Assembly: GCF_026210795.1 (NCBI RefSeq)
Contig: NC_089455.1
Coordinates: forward strand, 2,666,001-2,730,000
DNA length: 64,000 nt
Source: Rhizophagus irregularis
Taxonomy: Eukaryota; Glomeromycota; Glomeromycetes; Glomerales; Glomeraceae
Direction: 5' to 3'
The position numbers and the translations under genes are program-made. Numbering within the stretch: the first letter of the stretch is position 1; the number at the start of each line of letters is the position of its first letter. The notes below the pieces were generated by a model. The model was given only the letters and a program-made list of their open reading frames with translations. It made no database searches and was not told the origin of the DNA. Positions 1 to 11,698 of the stretch are shown here, piece after piece.

Positions 1-360
1 GCTGAACACTAACAATATAAGACTTTAAATTAAAACAAAAAATATTTTCACCATTATATAATAAAAAAAAATAAAAATAAAAATACATATATGTATATTT
101 TCAAATACAATTTAAATCTCTTAAAAAAAATTTCCTTTTTTATTTTATTTGTATAATTGTATTGTAAAATTTTAATTATTCTTATAGTTTTAATGGTTAA
201 ATAAACTATTCATTAATTTAAAGAACAATTAAATAAAGCTCCGAACGGGTCAGTTCGGTTCAGTTTTTTTGCGGTTCGGGTAGAATCGAAAACCGAAATG
301 GAACCGAACCGGAACTGTCCGGTTCGGTTCGGTTCTATCCGAAATTAAGAAAAATGCGAA

Positions 361-925
361 AAAATGAATACACGACTATCCAGTGATTGTACAAGGACGA
401 GCCATAGCTCGTTGGAATCCTCTCATCGAGACGCGTCGAATGGTGGTAAAATCAAGTCTCTAGCATCGATAGATCACGAGATAGAACATGGTGAGTGTTT
501 CTTAAAAAAATTGTATTAGAAAACGATCCATTGATGCTAGAGACATGAATTTACCACCATTCGACGCATCTCAGTGAGACGAATCCAATGAGCTAAAATT
601 CGTCTTTGTGTGATCAATAGATGGCGTTTAATCGCTTGTATCGGAATTTTAATTTTTGACGTTCGAAAATTTAAAAAAAATGCGAAAAAATGAATACACG
701 ACCATCCAGTAATTGTAAAAAGACGAATTATAGCTCATTAGATTCGTCTCGTCGAGATGCGTCGAATGGTGGTAAATTCATGTCTCTAGCATCAATGGAT
801 CATTTTCTAATGCAAATTTTTTAAGAAACACTCATCATGTGCTATCTCGTGATCTATCGATGCTAGAGACTTGATTTTACCACCATTCGACGCATCTCTA
901 TGAGAGGATTCCAACGAGCTATGGC
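361..925. repeat. Alternating inverted copies of a four-motif unit
   Basis: The core of the outer hAT MITE holds one unit in alternating orientation: reverse at about 370-480, forward at about 525-620, reverse at about 690-800, forward from about 860 and continuing after the nested element at 5612-5640. Motif order in a forward unit is: GCTAGAGACATGA, then ACCACCATTCGACGCATCTC, then GACGAATCCAATGAGCTA, then a block like TACAATCACTGGATGG. The same order recurs at 19480-20260 and 26935-27320, so the unit is not private to this MITE. Confidence 0.8.
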
Positions 926-1139
926 TAAAGATGGTCATCGGTCCTAAAGACCATCAGTCTCCCCGGTCCTACATGCAAAAAGACCGGACCGCGTAGGACC
1001 GCAGTCTTTTGCGGTCCTCGTGATCATCTAATGGATCAACAAGACCGACGGTCTTTTTTAGGACCGCAGTCTTCAAAAGACCGATCAATATTATTAATAG
1101 ATCAGCTAAATTATCTGATCTATTTTTTTATTTTTTTAA

Positions 1140-1960
1140 TCACTTTTTTTAGTAGAGAACGAAGAAATGCCCCTATAAGTAGTTTCCTTAGTTACTTTGA
1201 CCGTGACTAACTCTTCCTTCCTTCCTTTTTTTAGAATTGTTTTTTAGAAAGGAGGAATAGGACTAAATGCCTCGGTAAATGGATTGTTTTCTTTCTTTTT
1301 ATTTTCTTTAATCATTACTAATTTTTTCTTTTTCTTTATTATTAGACTACTTTTTTTAGATAAAAAAAGTCGATTCATTTTTATATTCCATCTTTTTTCC
1401 GTAAAAGGCTCATATTTCCGGAATTAATAACCTTATATCACGGAATTTATCAAATTATTTACATTTCGTGAATGGATTCGTGAAAGACTCATTTTTATGG
1501 AGTTTTTTCAGAAATAACAGATAAATTTTTTATGGGTAGGAATGGAACTAGAAACGTCTTGGTTTCTTTAGCCGTTACTAACCCTTCCTTTCTTTTTTTT
1601 TTTAGAATTGGTTTTTTTAGGAAAGACGAATGAGGACTAGAAATGAAATTTTTTTCTTTTTTTTTTTTAGGTTTTTTAGGAAGGGGAATAGGACTAAATT
1701 CCTCAATTTCTTTTAGTTTCTTTGTCACTAATTCTTTCTTCTTTTCTTTTTTTTAGGGCCACTTTCTTTTAAGAACCAGGATGGGACTCCAGAGATGGGA
1801 TTATAAAACAAAAGATAGAGGAAAACTTAACATTTGGAAAAAAAAAGTCTTGGTAAATGATTTTTATTCTTTTATTTTTTATAGATTCTTTAACCGTTGC
1901 TAATTCTTTCTTTTTTTTAGAATCAATTTTTTTTTTATGAAGGAGGGATAGGGTTAGAAA
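1140..1960. repeat. Left subterminal polypyrimidine repeat block of the hAT element
   Basis: Several diverged copies of a unit read roughly as GTTACTAACCCTTCC, a T-run, TTTAGAATTG, a T-run, then GGAAGGA and a GGACTAAATGCCT-like segment (near 1190-1275, 1560-1640, 1665-1735, 1870-1950). The mirror-image block is at 4440-5300. Subterminal repeats of this kind usually bind hAT transposase; that role here is inferred. Confidence 0.6.
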
Positions 1961-2173
1961 CTCCTTGACGCAATTTCAATGTTGTATTTTATATTTTTCA
2001 TAACAATATTAAATAGCATTAATAATTTGAAAGGATAATAGTAAAAACAATTATAGTATCATTAAATAAAAAAAATTAAAAATTTAGCACTAACAACAAT
2101 AACAAATATTTATTGATAAGTTTTACTTTATTTAACTACACCTAAACATTAGTAAGATAGCTAGTTATTTGAA

Positions 2174-4064
2174 TTATTCAACCTTTCCTTGTTCTAACCA
2201 TGACTTTAAACACAAACATGCCCGTGCTGTTTCTGGATGCAACCGATTTCGTGTCTGAGTTATCTGTTTTCCAGCGACCGAAAAAAATTGCTCACAAGGA
2301 ACAGAGGTAGACATTATAGTTAGATAATCCCGAGCCATTTTTGCCAATACTGGAAATTCAGTTGCATGAATTTTCCACCAGTCTAATGGCATTACTTCAT
2401 TACCAGGAGGATGGGAATCAAAGTAAATATCTAATTCATTTGAAACTAATTGTTGAGTTTGATTAGGCATGAATAAGTCCTGAAAATAGCTTCGTATTTC
2501 CAATAATGATAAACTAGCAAGTCGACGTCGTACAGTAGTAGTTTGAGAAACAGGTGTAGTTAATTCTTGATAATTAGCCATTAATTCTTGAATTGGCTGA
2601 AATACTTCCTCTCGTGACATATTTCCATATGATGATTTTTTGTATCTAGGATCAAAAAATGCTGGAATATGTAAGGACTTGTTAAATTGCCCAAAATAAT
2701 TATTAAAAACACGTTTCATTTCATTTATTTGGGCTTGCAACTTATAATCATCATTTCGAGATTTTTCCAAGTGATTTTTAATACCAAAAAAAAGCCATTT
2801 AACTTCCCCAATTGTTGGATAACTGGAAGCAGATATAACTTTTGTTATTAACGCAAATGGTGCTAATAATTCCAATAAATCAGCAAGAATTTCCCATTCT
2901 TCTTCAGTTGGCCAATTATTTGTTAATGTTTGGAGATTTGAAACCAAATGCGCTAAAAGTGGCTTAATTTCCAATGCCCTTTCAATCATATAATATGTAT
3001 AATTCCACCTTGTTACAATGTCAGGAAGTGGAGTTTTAAAATCAATATCCTCAACTCTAAAATATTCTTTTAACTTATCCATTTGTTTGGGAGAATTTCT
3101 AACTGTACTAATAAAATTACGTAACTTTTTGACAGATTGAGGTATAATATGTATTTCAAGTGCTGCACTTACAACTAAATTTAAGATGTGAGCAGCAAGC
3201 GATAATGTTGAAAAGTTGACAATTCAAGAGTTTCTTTAATTTGACGAGTTGCAGCTATCATTTTTGCTTCATTATCGCTGGTAATTCCAATTAATTGATT
3301 TGTAACTTGAAATTCATTTGTAATTTCTAAAACAGCATCTTTAATCGTGGGTGCATCATGTGGTGAAGGAATATATAAAACATCTAAAACAAAATGCTCA
3401 AATTGCCAATTATCATTGATAAAATGAATAGTTACGGCCAAAATACCTAGTGCATTAATGGAAGTCCACATATCCATTGTGAGTGAAACTTTAGATGTTA
3501 AAAGTTGAAGATTATTAGAAACTTCCTCTCTTGATTTTTTAAATTTTGAAATTATCATTTCTTTTAAAGTATGTCGTGATGGTAATTTATATCTAGGCTG
3601 AACTGCTAACATAAATTTCTGAAAACTTAGATTTTCAACGAGGGTAAATGGCTGCTGATCAATGATGACCCAATTAATCAAAAATGCGTGTTTTTCCTTT
3701 TGTTCTTCAGCTGACCATGGTTCTAAAGCTACGTCGGCAAAATTATGAAGATTTACATATACATTATTGTGTTTTGCTTTTAGGTGACGTTCGAAGTAGT
3801 TGTAGAATTATTTGCTGAAAGAAAACATTCACCAATATTGCAATGAATATATTTTATAAGTTGTTCATCTCCCTCTTGATTTTTTTCAATTTTTTCTTTT
3901 CGTGTGAAGAACTTCCATATTGGCGAAATTATAGGGCTAGCCACCTTTATATCTGTTATGGTTTCTTCTGCTTCATCTATACTTTCATCATCTTCAATAA
4001 AAATATCAGAAAAAGCTTCATTTTCACTTTTATCTATAATTTCTATTAAAGATGAATCTGCCAT
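2174..4064 (-). pseudogene. hAT (ZBED-type) transposase, frameshifted
   Basis: The gene reads on the minus strand from 4064 to 2174 in three frames. The N-terminal part (4064-3780) begins a BED zinc finger: the IWKFF aromatic start and a Cys pair are present. The finger's RHLKAKH part lies in another frame after a one-base shift near 3785. The middle part (about 3681-3181) holds the hAT catalytic core start, with LTMDMWTS and the TSDNEAKM segment. A second shift near 3195-3220 precedes the last part (to 2174), which ends in the hAT dimerisation domain with ATEFPVLAKMARDYL and STSVPCEQFFSVAG. No splice signals explain the frame changes, so the copy is inactive unless the shifts are assembly errors. 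Confidence 0.88.
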
Positions 4065-4439
4065 CTTGAAATAAAATGATGTGGCGAGATGTAAATTTTA
4101 GATCTCGTTAATCATTATATCGATAAAACTTAATTAAGTAAATGAAATTTGTCAATCATTAATTGGACAATTTTTTCCGTTCAAAAAAAGAATTGATCGA
4201 TTACTTATTTATTTTGGAGCTAAATAAATTACATCTATTTTAATATTCCCAAAATTAATTTTTGCAAATTTTTTAACTCAGATGATTGATAAATGTTTAT
4301 TATATAATTCATAATTATTAAATGTAATCTAAGAAAAGAAAAAAAATTATTAGTAATCTGCTGTTGCTACAAAACATTATTATATTGAATGTTTGAAAAA
4401 AAAAATCTCACAAAAATTACTTACTGAAACTAAGATTCT

Positions 4440-5300
4440 GTATGGTTTCTTAAAAAAAGAAAGGAACACCTATCAAATCAAGGCGTTTATAGTCCTAATA
4501 ATTTCTAAAAGAAGAAAAGGTTAGTGATGGCTAGCTAAAGAAACAGAAAAGAAATAAGGAAACATTTACTCACAAAATCAAATTGTTTTTAGAGTACGTT
4601 CCTAAAAAGAAAAGGAAGGTTAATAAAGGTTAACGTTAAAAAAACAAAAAAAAGTGTTTTTTAGAGTTATTAATGATTAATAATAGAAAAAAAATAAATA
4701 AAATATTACCAACCAAATCAAAAAATCTTTCTACAGTTCCTAAGAAAAGAAAGAAGGTTTAGTAACGGTTAAAAAAGAAACTAAAAGAAAAAAAATTCTA
4801 CTTACCGACGCAAATATTCCACTTTCCAAGGCAATTCTAGTCCCATTTCTGCTTCCTAAAAATACGAACCTAAAAATAAGAAAAAGGGTTAGTAATTGTT
4901 AAAAAATCAAAAAAAATTAAAACTAATTAAAGGTGAGACAATTAAATTTTACTTCCCTAATCACAGACGAGTGGATGTAATAAATCGAAGTAATAAGAGA
5001 ATGATATTCTTTTTGGCAAGTAATTAATAGTGCTTAGTGAGTTAGTTACTTAGTTTCCTTTCCAGTTCGTTGGGATTTATTTAACCCTTCTTTGTCATAT
5101 TATATTATATAGTTTTATTTATTTCGCCATTATCTTTTATAGTCATTTTTAGAGTCCCGAATTGTTCTTAAAAAAAGAAAGAAAAGGATTAGTTAGTGAT
5201 GGTTAAAGAAATTACTAAAAAAACAAAAAAAAATCCACTCACGAAAGCTACATATCTAAAGTCGAATAGTTCCTAAAAAAAACAAACGGAACTATAAAGA
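4440..5300. repeat. Right subterminal polypurine repeat block of the hAT element
   Basis: Five or more imperfect copies of a unit containing CCTAAAAAAGAAAAGGAAGG, GTTAGTAACGGTTAAAGAAA and a short pyrimidine-poor spacer occur near 4495, 4605, 4740, 4860 and 5160-5210. This is the inverted counterpart of the block at 1140-1960, so the two ends carry long, imperfect inverted arrays beyond the TIRs. Confidence 0.6.
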
Positions 5301-6283
5301 AATCTAAAATAAAGAAATTAAAAATATAAAAAAAAAATAGTCTGTAGGTACTAGTACCTTCTTAGTATATAATATAAATATATATATTTTTTTTGTTTAA
5401 TACAAGAAACATTTACTAGAGTAAAAAAAAAAAAAAAAAAATTATAAGACGGACCGATGGTCTTTTGGTCGGTCTTAGGTCGGTCTCAAAGCAAACGGTC
5501 CTCTTGCGCCACAAATAATCAGGACCGTGGTCCGGTCTTACGAAGACCGGGACCGGTTGAGACCGGACCACGTAGGACTGAGTAGGACCGTTGACCATCT
5601 TTAGCTATGGCTCGTCCTTGTACGATCACTGGATGGTCGTGTATTCATTTTTTCGCATTTTTTCTTAATTTCGGATAGAACTGAACCGAACCGGACGGTT
5701 CCAAGTCCAAAACCAAACCGAGAACCGAACCGAATTTTTTGCCGGTTCCGGATCGGTTCCCGGTTCAAACCGGAACCGTTCGGAGCTTTACAATTAAATA
5801 TTAAAAAAATTTCTTTTTTACAATTAAATTACCAAAAATCTAATATTGAAATATGATTGAATTGAAATAAATAAGTTAAAAATAACAAAAATTTTGTAGT
5901 TTATTTAATTAAAAATAATGTACTGTCCAAAAATAAGTATAGTAATGTTATGTACTTCTTATTTTCAATAATAAATAAAATTTTGTTATTATTTCATATT
6001 GAAAAATTGAAAAATATTGATAGATTCAATAATAACTAAAAATTCAGTTAGGTAACTAGCTTTATTATCTTAATAAAAGTTATTTATTTCATAAAATTAT
6101 GACTAAAAATAATATGTTTATTATTAGTTAAATATTTTTATTTAAAGTTTTATTATGTAAAAAAATGTTATTTTTTATCAAAAAACTACTTTTTTTTGTA
6201 TTCAAATGAGAATTACTTGAAAAATTGATCTTACAACCTTAGAAAATCTTTCTTCTCATACAAAATTACATGTATTTTTTGCT

Positions 6284-6715
6284 ATGGTGGCTGTCACCTA
6301 TAAACAACAATAGTCCGAAATTTTGAAATTTATTTATTTATATTGTGTAACTTATGTTTTAAAGTACTTTGTCAAAATATTAATTGCCGTGTAAGCGGCA
6401 AATTTTTTTTTTGCCATATTACATGAAATTCTTGTGGATTTCCATGGAATTTTTGTAAAATCCATAAAAATTACATGAAAACTAGTCCGAAATTTTATAT
6501 TTTTATTATTGCTACTTATTAAAATTATCCAACTTTAACCCATAATATTAATTAAAATTCTTATTAAATTCTATAAAATAATCCGATAGAAATGTTCAGT
6601 ACATGTTGCTATATCATTTTATCAGTTTAGTTTTTTCTTTTTACTATTCAATTTACAATTTATAAAAATTTGAAGTCACTTAATATTAGTGTGGTTTATA
6701 GGTGACAGCCACTAT
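6284..6715. mobile_element. MITE candidate with GTGGCTGTCACC termini
   Basis: A left repeat GGTGGCTGTCACCTATAAAC (from 6287) is the inverted complement of GTTTATAGGTGACAGCCAC at 6694-6712. The interior is AT-rich with no ORF, and the phrase TAGTCCGAAATTTT occurs twice (6311 and 6483). I could not define a convincing target duplication, so the exact ends and superfamily are uncertain. Confidence 0.6.
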
Positions 6716-6806
6716 ATTAGAATTATATATTTATCCATACTTTCAAAAAAATCTCAAAAATGTTAGTTTTCTAATGTAAATTTTATATATATGTGAAGAA
6801 AAAAAA

Positions 6807-6999
6807 TACCATAAAGTCCCGATTATAAGCACCCCAAATATAAGCACCCCCAGATTTTTATATTACCCGAAAGTAAGCATCCTTGACCAACACTATGATA
6901 ATTTTAGCCAATACTACAATATACCAAATATATAAATTTACCCAAATATAAGCACCCCTATAACAAAAAAAAGTTGCTTATATTCGGGACTTTACGGTA
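6807..6999. mobile_element. Mariner/pogo-like MITE, 193 bp
   Basis: Termini TACCATAAAGTCCCGATTAT (left) and the reverse complement of TACCGTAAAGTCCCGAATAT (right) match closely, and both begin at a TA dinucleotide, as expected of Tc1/mariner-superfamily insertions. Inside are at least three direct copies of TATAAGCACCCC (near 6825, 6839 and 6946). No coding capacity. Confidence 0.75.
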
Positions 7000-7716
7000 A
7001 TTGTAAAAATGGAAAATGAAAAATTGGTATTAAAAATTTGTAGAAATATATGAAATTACTTAATTTGTGTAGAAGTTGTATATTATTAAAATTAATGGTT
7101 AGTTATAAAATGATAATATTCAGCCAAAAATAGTAAATGTTGAACTAATAAAATATTTAAGATCAATATGAATTTTTTTTGGCTGGATGTTGTTGGCTGA
7201 AAATTTACTATACCTTCGGCTGAATTTTTTGGCTAAACTATACTATTATCAAATTTTGCAGTTTTTTACAAATCTGCACCCTAAAAAATTTTCTGATAAT
7301 ATAAAAAATAAACTTATATTGTACTTAAATTTTAATTTAAATATATTATAAGAATATTTTAAATATATAAAAATACATTTATCTTGTATTTAAATTTTAA
7401 TTTAAATATATTTTAAGTATATTTTAAATATAATTTAAGTACTTGAGCAAAAATAATTATATTTTAAAAGTATTTTAAGCATATTTAGGTATATTATAAG
7501 TATATCACAAATTAAAATTGATATTTATTTTAAGTATATTTTAATAAAATTTTAAGTATATTTTAAGTATAAAGGTTTTTTATAAGGTAAATAGCTTAAC
7601 TGATACATTTAGAATTTTATTTGTACTATAACAGACTTAATTAATAATTAGTATTTTGATTTTTCAAAAATTTTTATAATAGACATATTATTGGATAAAT
7701 TTATTGCCATATTTTT
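7000..7716. other. AT-rich DNA with a degenerate TTAAGTATATT repeat
   Basis: Nothing coding. From about 7275 to 7575 there is a low-complexity run of imperfect TTTAAGTATATTTTAA units. Around 7110-7250 the words GGCTGAA and CAGCCAAAA recur in both orientations, perhaps an old fold-back remnant. Confidence 0.4.
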
Positions 7717-7906
7717 AGGATCCTGCCTACTATTAATCTTACCTTAAGATTTGCTTAAATTCTATTGGTTAATTAATTAAAAAGAAAAAAATCATAATAA
7801 TATAACATAAAATTTTCTTTTATAATGGGATCTTTAAAGAGTTTATATGTAAACTTTATCTTAAGTCATAAGGTGACCTATTTTATTTAATAATAGATGG
7901 AGTTCT
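7717..7906. mobile_element. Small MITE (AGGAYCCTGCCTACTATTAA family), uninterrupted copy
   Basis: 190 bp from AGGATCCTGCCTACTATTAA to a diverged inverted end near 7890-7906. It is flanked by ATATTTTT (7709-7716) and ATATTCTT (7907-7914), an 8-bp duplication with one mismatch. It is the reverse-oriented relative of the MITE at 19228-26340 and gives the empty-site sequence for the composite element inserted there. The 8-bp duplication suggests a hAT- or P-type source; the superfamily is an inference. Confidence 0.75.
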
Positions 7907-10437
7907 ATATTCTTGTTAGCTAACTTTTTTTCTATGGTTTATTTGAACTTTAACTTCAATAAGTTTTTTCAAGAGTTAGTAAAAACATAAAGTATATGAA
8001 ATATTTGTTATTGTTTATTCCAAGTTCTTTCAGTTTTTTTTATATGTTTTTTTAATAGCTATAAATTTGTTAAAAGCATTTTTGGAAAAACATTTAAAAT
8101 TTTGATATATATCAAAAAATATTAGTATTTTAAAGGCTTAATAATCCTACTTTAAAATTTTCTTAGATAATATAAACTATGCGATTAATGGTAAAAGTTT
8201 TTTGTTTTTAATACAATAAAAAATATTATAAAATATATATACTATATAATAATTTTATAAATGCCTTTAAAGTTTAAATGTTTAAATTATTTTAGTTTAG
8301 TCAATTAACTAAGTATTTTAGTTTTGCTTAGAATTACTAGTTGTATCATTATTTTTAATATAAATAATATAACCATATAAATAACAGGTTAACTTTTTTT
8401 TTCAGAATAATAATTATATTTTATAATACTTAATTTTCAGATTTTATATATATTTATTTTTCTTATTTGTATAAATGTATCTATAAAAAAAATAAAAAAA
8501 ATTAATAAATAAATATATATATATAATAATAATGAAAAATTTTTTGATAGGAAATCCTTATCAGTAGCTAGAGAAGATTCTTTATTAATGATCTTTATTA
8601 ATTATAAGATTTTTGGAATTCCTAAGGATTTGCAGTTCTGTATCCCAAAAAATTTACTGAGAAAGTTAAAAATTTTAATATTTAAAGTAGTATTATAGCC
8701 TACAGATCGCTTACAATATATTGTAATTATTACTGGTAAAATTTAGCAATATTTTTTTTAATTAATTTATAAATAAATTATATTGTTAATTAATTAAATA
8801 TTTAAAGAAATCTATATTTGTTTGTACAGTCTAATCCCAATATACTGATATTTGATATACTGATATACTATCAAAGAATTTTATTTTCCCTCTATATGTA
8901 AGAACTATATAAATATCACTATAGCTTTAATATAACAATATTTTCTAAAAATTTTATATATGTTCTGATATATTATTATTTAAATAATATAACCTTTTTA
9001 TAATGACTTTTAATACTAGGTTTTATTAATAAAATAATATTTATGTTTTTTTACATAGTGGAGAAGTAAAAATTTTATCATTATATCAAGTTTTAAAAAT
9101 ATATTGGTATATCAAATATCAATATGCTAAGCAGTTGAAAAAATTGTACACTATTAATATCTTTTTGGTTGTTTGCAAGCATCAATTTAATACTTAAAAT
9201 TGCATTTCTAAAAATCTCAATAACTTTTATATTACAAAAAACTTATTGCTAATTATTATAATTATTAGAATATTTAATAATATAATATTATTTATATTAT
9301 TTAAATTATTTATTTATTTTATATAAAAATTTTCATCTTGTTTATCATTTAAAATTAAAGAAGATTATTAAGTAATATAACATTATAAAAAATAACATTA
9401 TATATCATTTATAACCTTTAGGTTCGTACCATTTAATAACCAAAAAATAATTGTTTATAATTAATTTATTGAACCAATTATAAATAATTTAAGAAATAAA
9501 GAGAAAAAAGCATTCACATCCTATCTATACTTAATAGGTAAATTTGACACATATTTTATACTATTTAGATGACTTGCACTTCATTAATCACATGTCATTT
9601 TAAATTCAAATCGTTAATATCCATATTTTTAAACAAATTTCTGACTGACTCCAACAATTCACATAGCGCAACATTCGGGAAATACTCCGCCGTGTTAGAT
9701 AGTTATCGGATGTCAATGCTTAAAATTTTAATGTTTCTTTGTTTCTTAATTTATTTGACAAATAAAATCGGGGATTCTATAAATTTTTTGTCCGGAATTG
9801 TCACTTTTTGGCGCGCACCGTGCAATCCTGGATCTTGACGCATGTAACATTATAACGGTTGAACTAATTTCTATTACAAGTAAAAATTTTTTACAGACTT
9901 TATCACGATATATGATAGAAAATTACTAAATATATTAGCTAATCTATGAACTAACCATAATTCGTTGGCTAAAATATCCTGGGGTAATTATATCAAAAAA
10001 TATCGTTTTTTCTTGCTTTCTACTTATCTAGCGTGATAATTTATGCGGTGATATTTAAAGTTTATTTGTTTATGCAACTTGACATCATTGTATACATGAT
10101 GTCATCGTGTGTGTCCATCCGTAATTTAAGATTTAATTAGACTAGCCAATAACTGATAACGAATAATCTCTAAATTAAAACGATTAACTGCGCCATAAAT
10201 TATATAATTCCTTTTTTTTGTACTGTATATCTCATATGAGAAAAAACGAGGGGCACTGACAAGAAATAATGATAAATTTGTAATAAAAAATTAAATACAA
10301 GTAAAAGAAGATATGTTCGTATTTCATTACAATTTTTATGCCGTTCGCATACTATTTTGAAGTGAAATATTTTAATAAGTTCACTTTATCACCAATTGTT
10401 TTTAGTTTCCGTGATAATAATTAAGCCTCGACACGAA
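7907..10437. other. Long AT-rich intergenic DNA
   Basis: No supportable gene. 7907-9560 is very AT-rich with short homopolymers. 9600-9850 is less AT-rich, including a GC patch around 9805-9835 (TTGGCGCGCACCGTGC), which may be a transposon relic. A perfect 9-bp inverted repeat TGACATCAT/ATGATGTCA with a 7-nt spacer lies at 10080-10104, about 335 bp upstream of the MIR gene. Confidence 0.4.
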
Positions 10438-11698
10438 ATGGGAACCACAGAAAATTCTGAAGATGTTGGTAACTCCGAAGAAAAAAATATATTTATCCAA
10501 CCTACAACTACTCAAGAATCTTCATTGCAAATACAAAATTTTTCACATTTTCAACCACAGACGTCTATACCTCCCGGGTCAAGCAACTCTAGTTCAACGA
10601 CTGACGAATATATAAGATTTGGCTCCTGTATTGCTTTACAGCATAGTACCACATCAAGACATTTATCGAGTAGATCGCCTGATAATAAAGAATCGTCAAA
10701 GGGAAACAAAGACCAGGTTTGTTTGAAAGCCAAGAACATAATTAGTACTTAATTCAAAGAATTCAAAGGTCTGAATTGAAAAAAATCAAATTGCTTTAAA
10801 TAGCTATAAATTATATAAATATCACGTCATTTTGTGAATTGAATGCCATTGTTAGGGTATTGAAAAGAACCTTGAAAATATAAAATTTGTTGCACATTGC
10901 GATCCCATTAAATTGTAGTCGCGATTTGAAAAGAGTTGATTACCTTACTCATGAGCTGATTCGTCATATCAAATATATCAAATGCAAATTATTATCATAT
11001 TCTAAGATTGTTGATTTTATTGAATAAAGAAATAATAAATTTTATATTATTTTGAATAATAATAAATTCTCTTCTCTTCATCTTGACAGGTATTTGCAAC
11101 TCGGCGGAAATCAGAAAACGAACTATGGATGGTGTTACAAGCCTATGGCGAACGACGTCGTCTAAAAAAGGGTGATGCTGTTCCATATAATGCCCAAATT
11201 CGACTTGGCCATATTGTATCACGGCGTAATCTACGCTCACATCCGGACTATATCTCTCCCATAAGCAATCAACAAGAAGGTAAAGCAACATATTATTTTA
11301 ATTATTAATTAATTTATTTTAAGAGTATAATATATAATTACATATTTCAGTTATTTGTCACGACGAAAATACCAGTGATTTGAATGATAACTGGTTAGTT
11401 CAGAGACATAGTTATACCAATCATTATGATAATTCTGGATACTGGCTGGCTGACGACGCGATTACATTAAGGCACATTCAAACCGGGGCGACCCTGCACA
11501 GCCATAGCATAATGTTAGACAATGACGATAATCAAGAAGTTACGTGTTATGGGCCAGGACATGAGGAAAACGACAAGGTAAGATACTATTATTCAGGATT
11601 ATTTCGTAATTGTTTTATTAAATATATACATTTTTCTTATAATAAATTAGTGGAAGGCCGAACATAATGATATAAATGATTTTATTAGAAGTTCATAG
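10438..11698 (+). CDS. MIR-domain protein
   Basis: Four exons: 10438-10716, 11090-11279, 11351-11577 and 11651-11698, all with GT-AG introns and consistent phase, giving 247 residues. The start is the first in-frame ATG after an upstream stop at about 10363. Residues 1-57 are Ser/Thr/Gln-rich and disordered. From about residue 58 the YIRFGSCIALQHSTTSRHLSSR-type start of a MIR (mannosyltransferase/IP3R/RyR) beta-trefoil repeat is clear. Later repeats include LRSHPDYISPIS and the LHSHSI block near the end. MIR domains are usually found in ER mannosyltransferases or SDF2. Here there is no signal peptide or membrane segment, so a cytosolic or nuclear stand-alone MIR protein is likely. Function is not known. 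The first intron (373 nt) is unusually long for this window. Confidence 0.85.

Larger units (their letters stand above)
926..5603 (-). mobile_element. hAT DNA transposon, nested, degenerate
   Basis: Ends are TAAAGATGGTCATCGGTCC (left) and the reverse complement of TAAAGATGGTCAACGGTCC (right), one mismatch in 19 nt. The flanking 8-bp duplication GCTATGGC (918-925 and 5604-5611) is perfect. Length is 4678 bp. GC-rich GACCGG/GGTCC arrays lie inside both ends (926-1085 and 5445-5600). The interior carries a hAT transposase on the minus strand (2174-4064) and polypyrimidine/polypurine subterminal blocks. It is inserted in the hAT MITE at 234-5790, so it is the younger insertion, yet its transposase is broken. 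Confidence 0.95.
234..5790. mobile_element. Non-autonomous hAT element, host of a nested hAT
   Basis: Terminal inverted repeats TAAAGCTCCGAACGG (left, from 234) and its reverse complement (right, ending 5790) are flanked by a perfect 8-bp duplication CAATTAAA at 226-233 and 5791-5798, diagnostic of hAT-type insertion. Just inside both ends are GC-rich GGTTCGG/GAACCG arrays (about 245-335 and 5675-5775). Without the nested insertion at 926-5603 and one copy of its duplication the element is about 870 bp and has no coding capacity, so it is a MITE. Its core is made of alternating inverted units (see 361-925). Confidence 0.93.

Noticed and set aside
5416-5598. 60-codon frame inside the hAT right end
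   Set aside because: It is made of the GACCGG subterminal array and is not a gene.
9569-9838. 89-codon plus-strand reading frame
   Set aside because: No family motif and no splice or leader context. The minus strand of the GC-richer end reads equally well, so it is probably chance or an old transposon piece.
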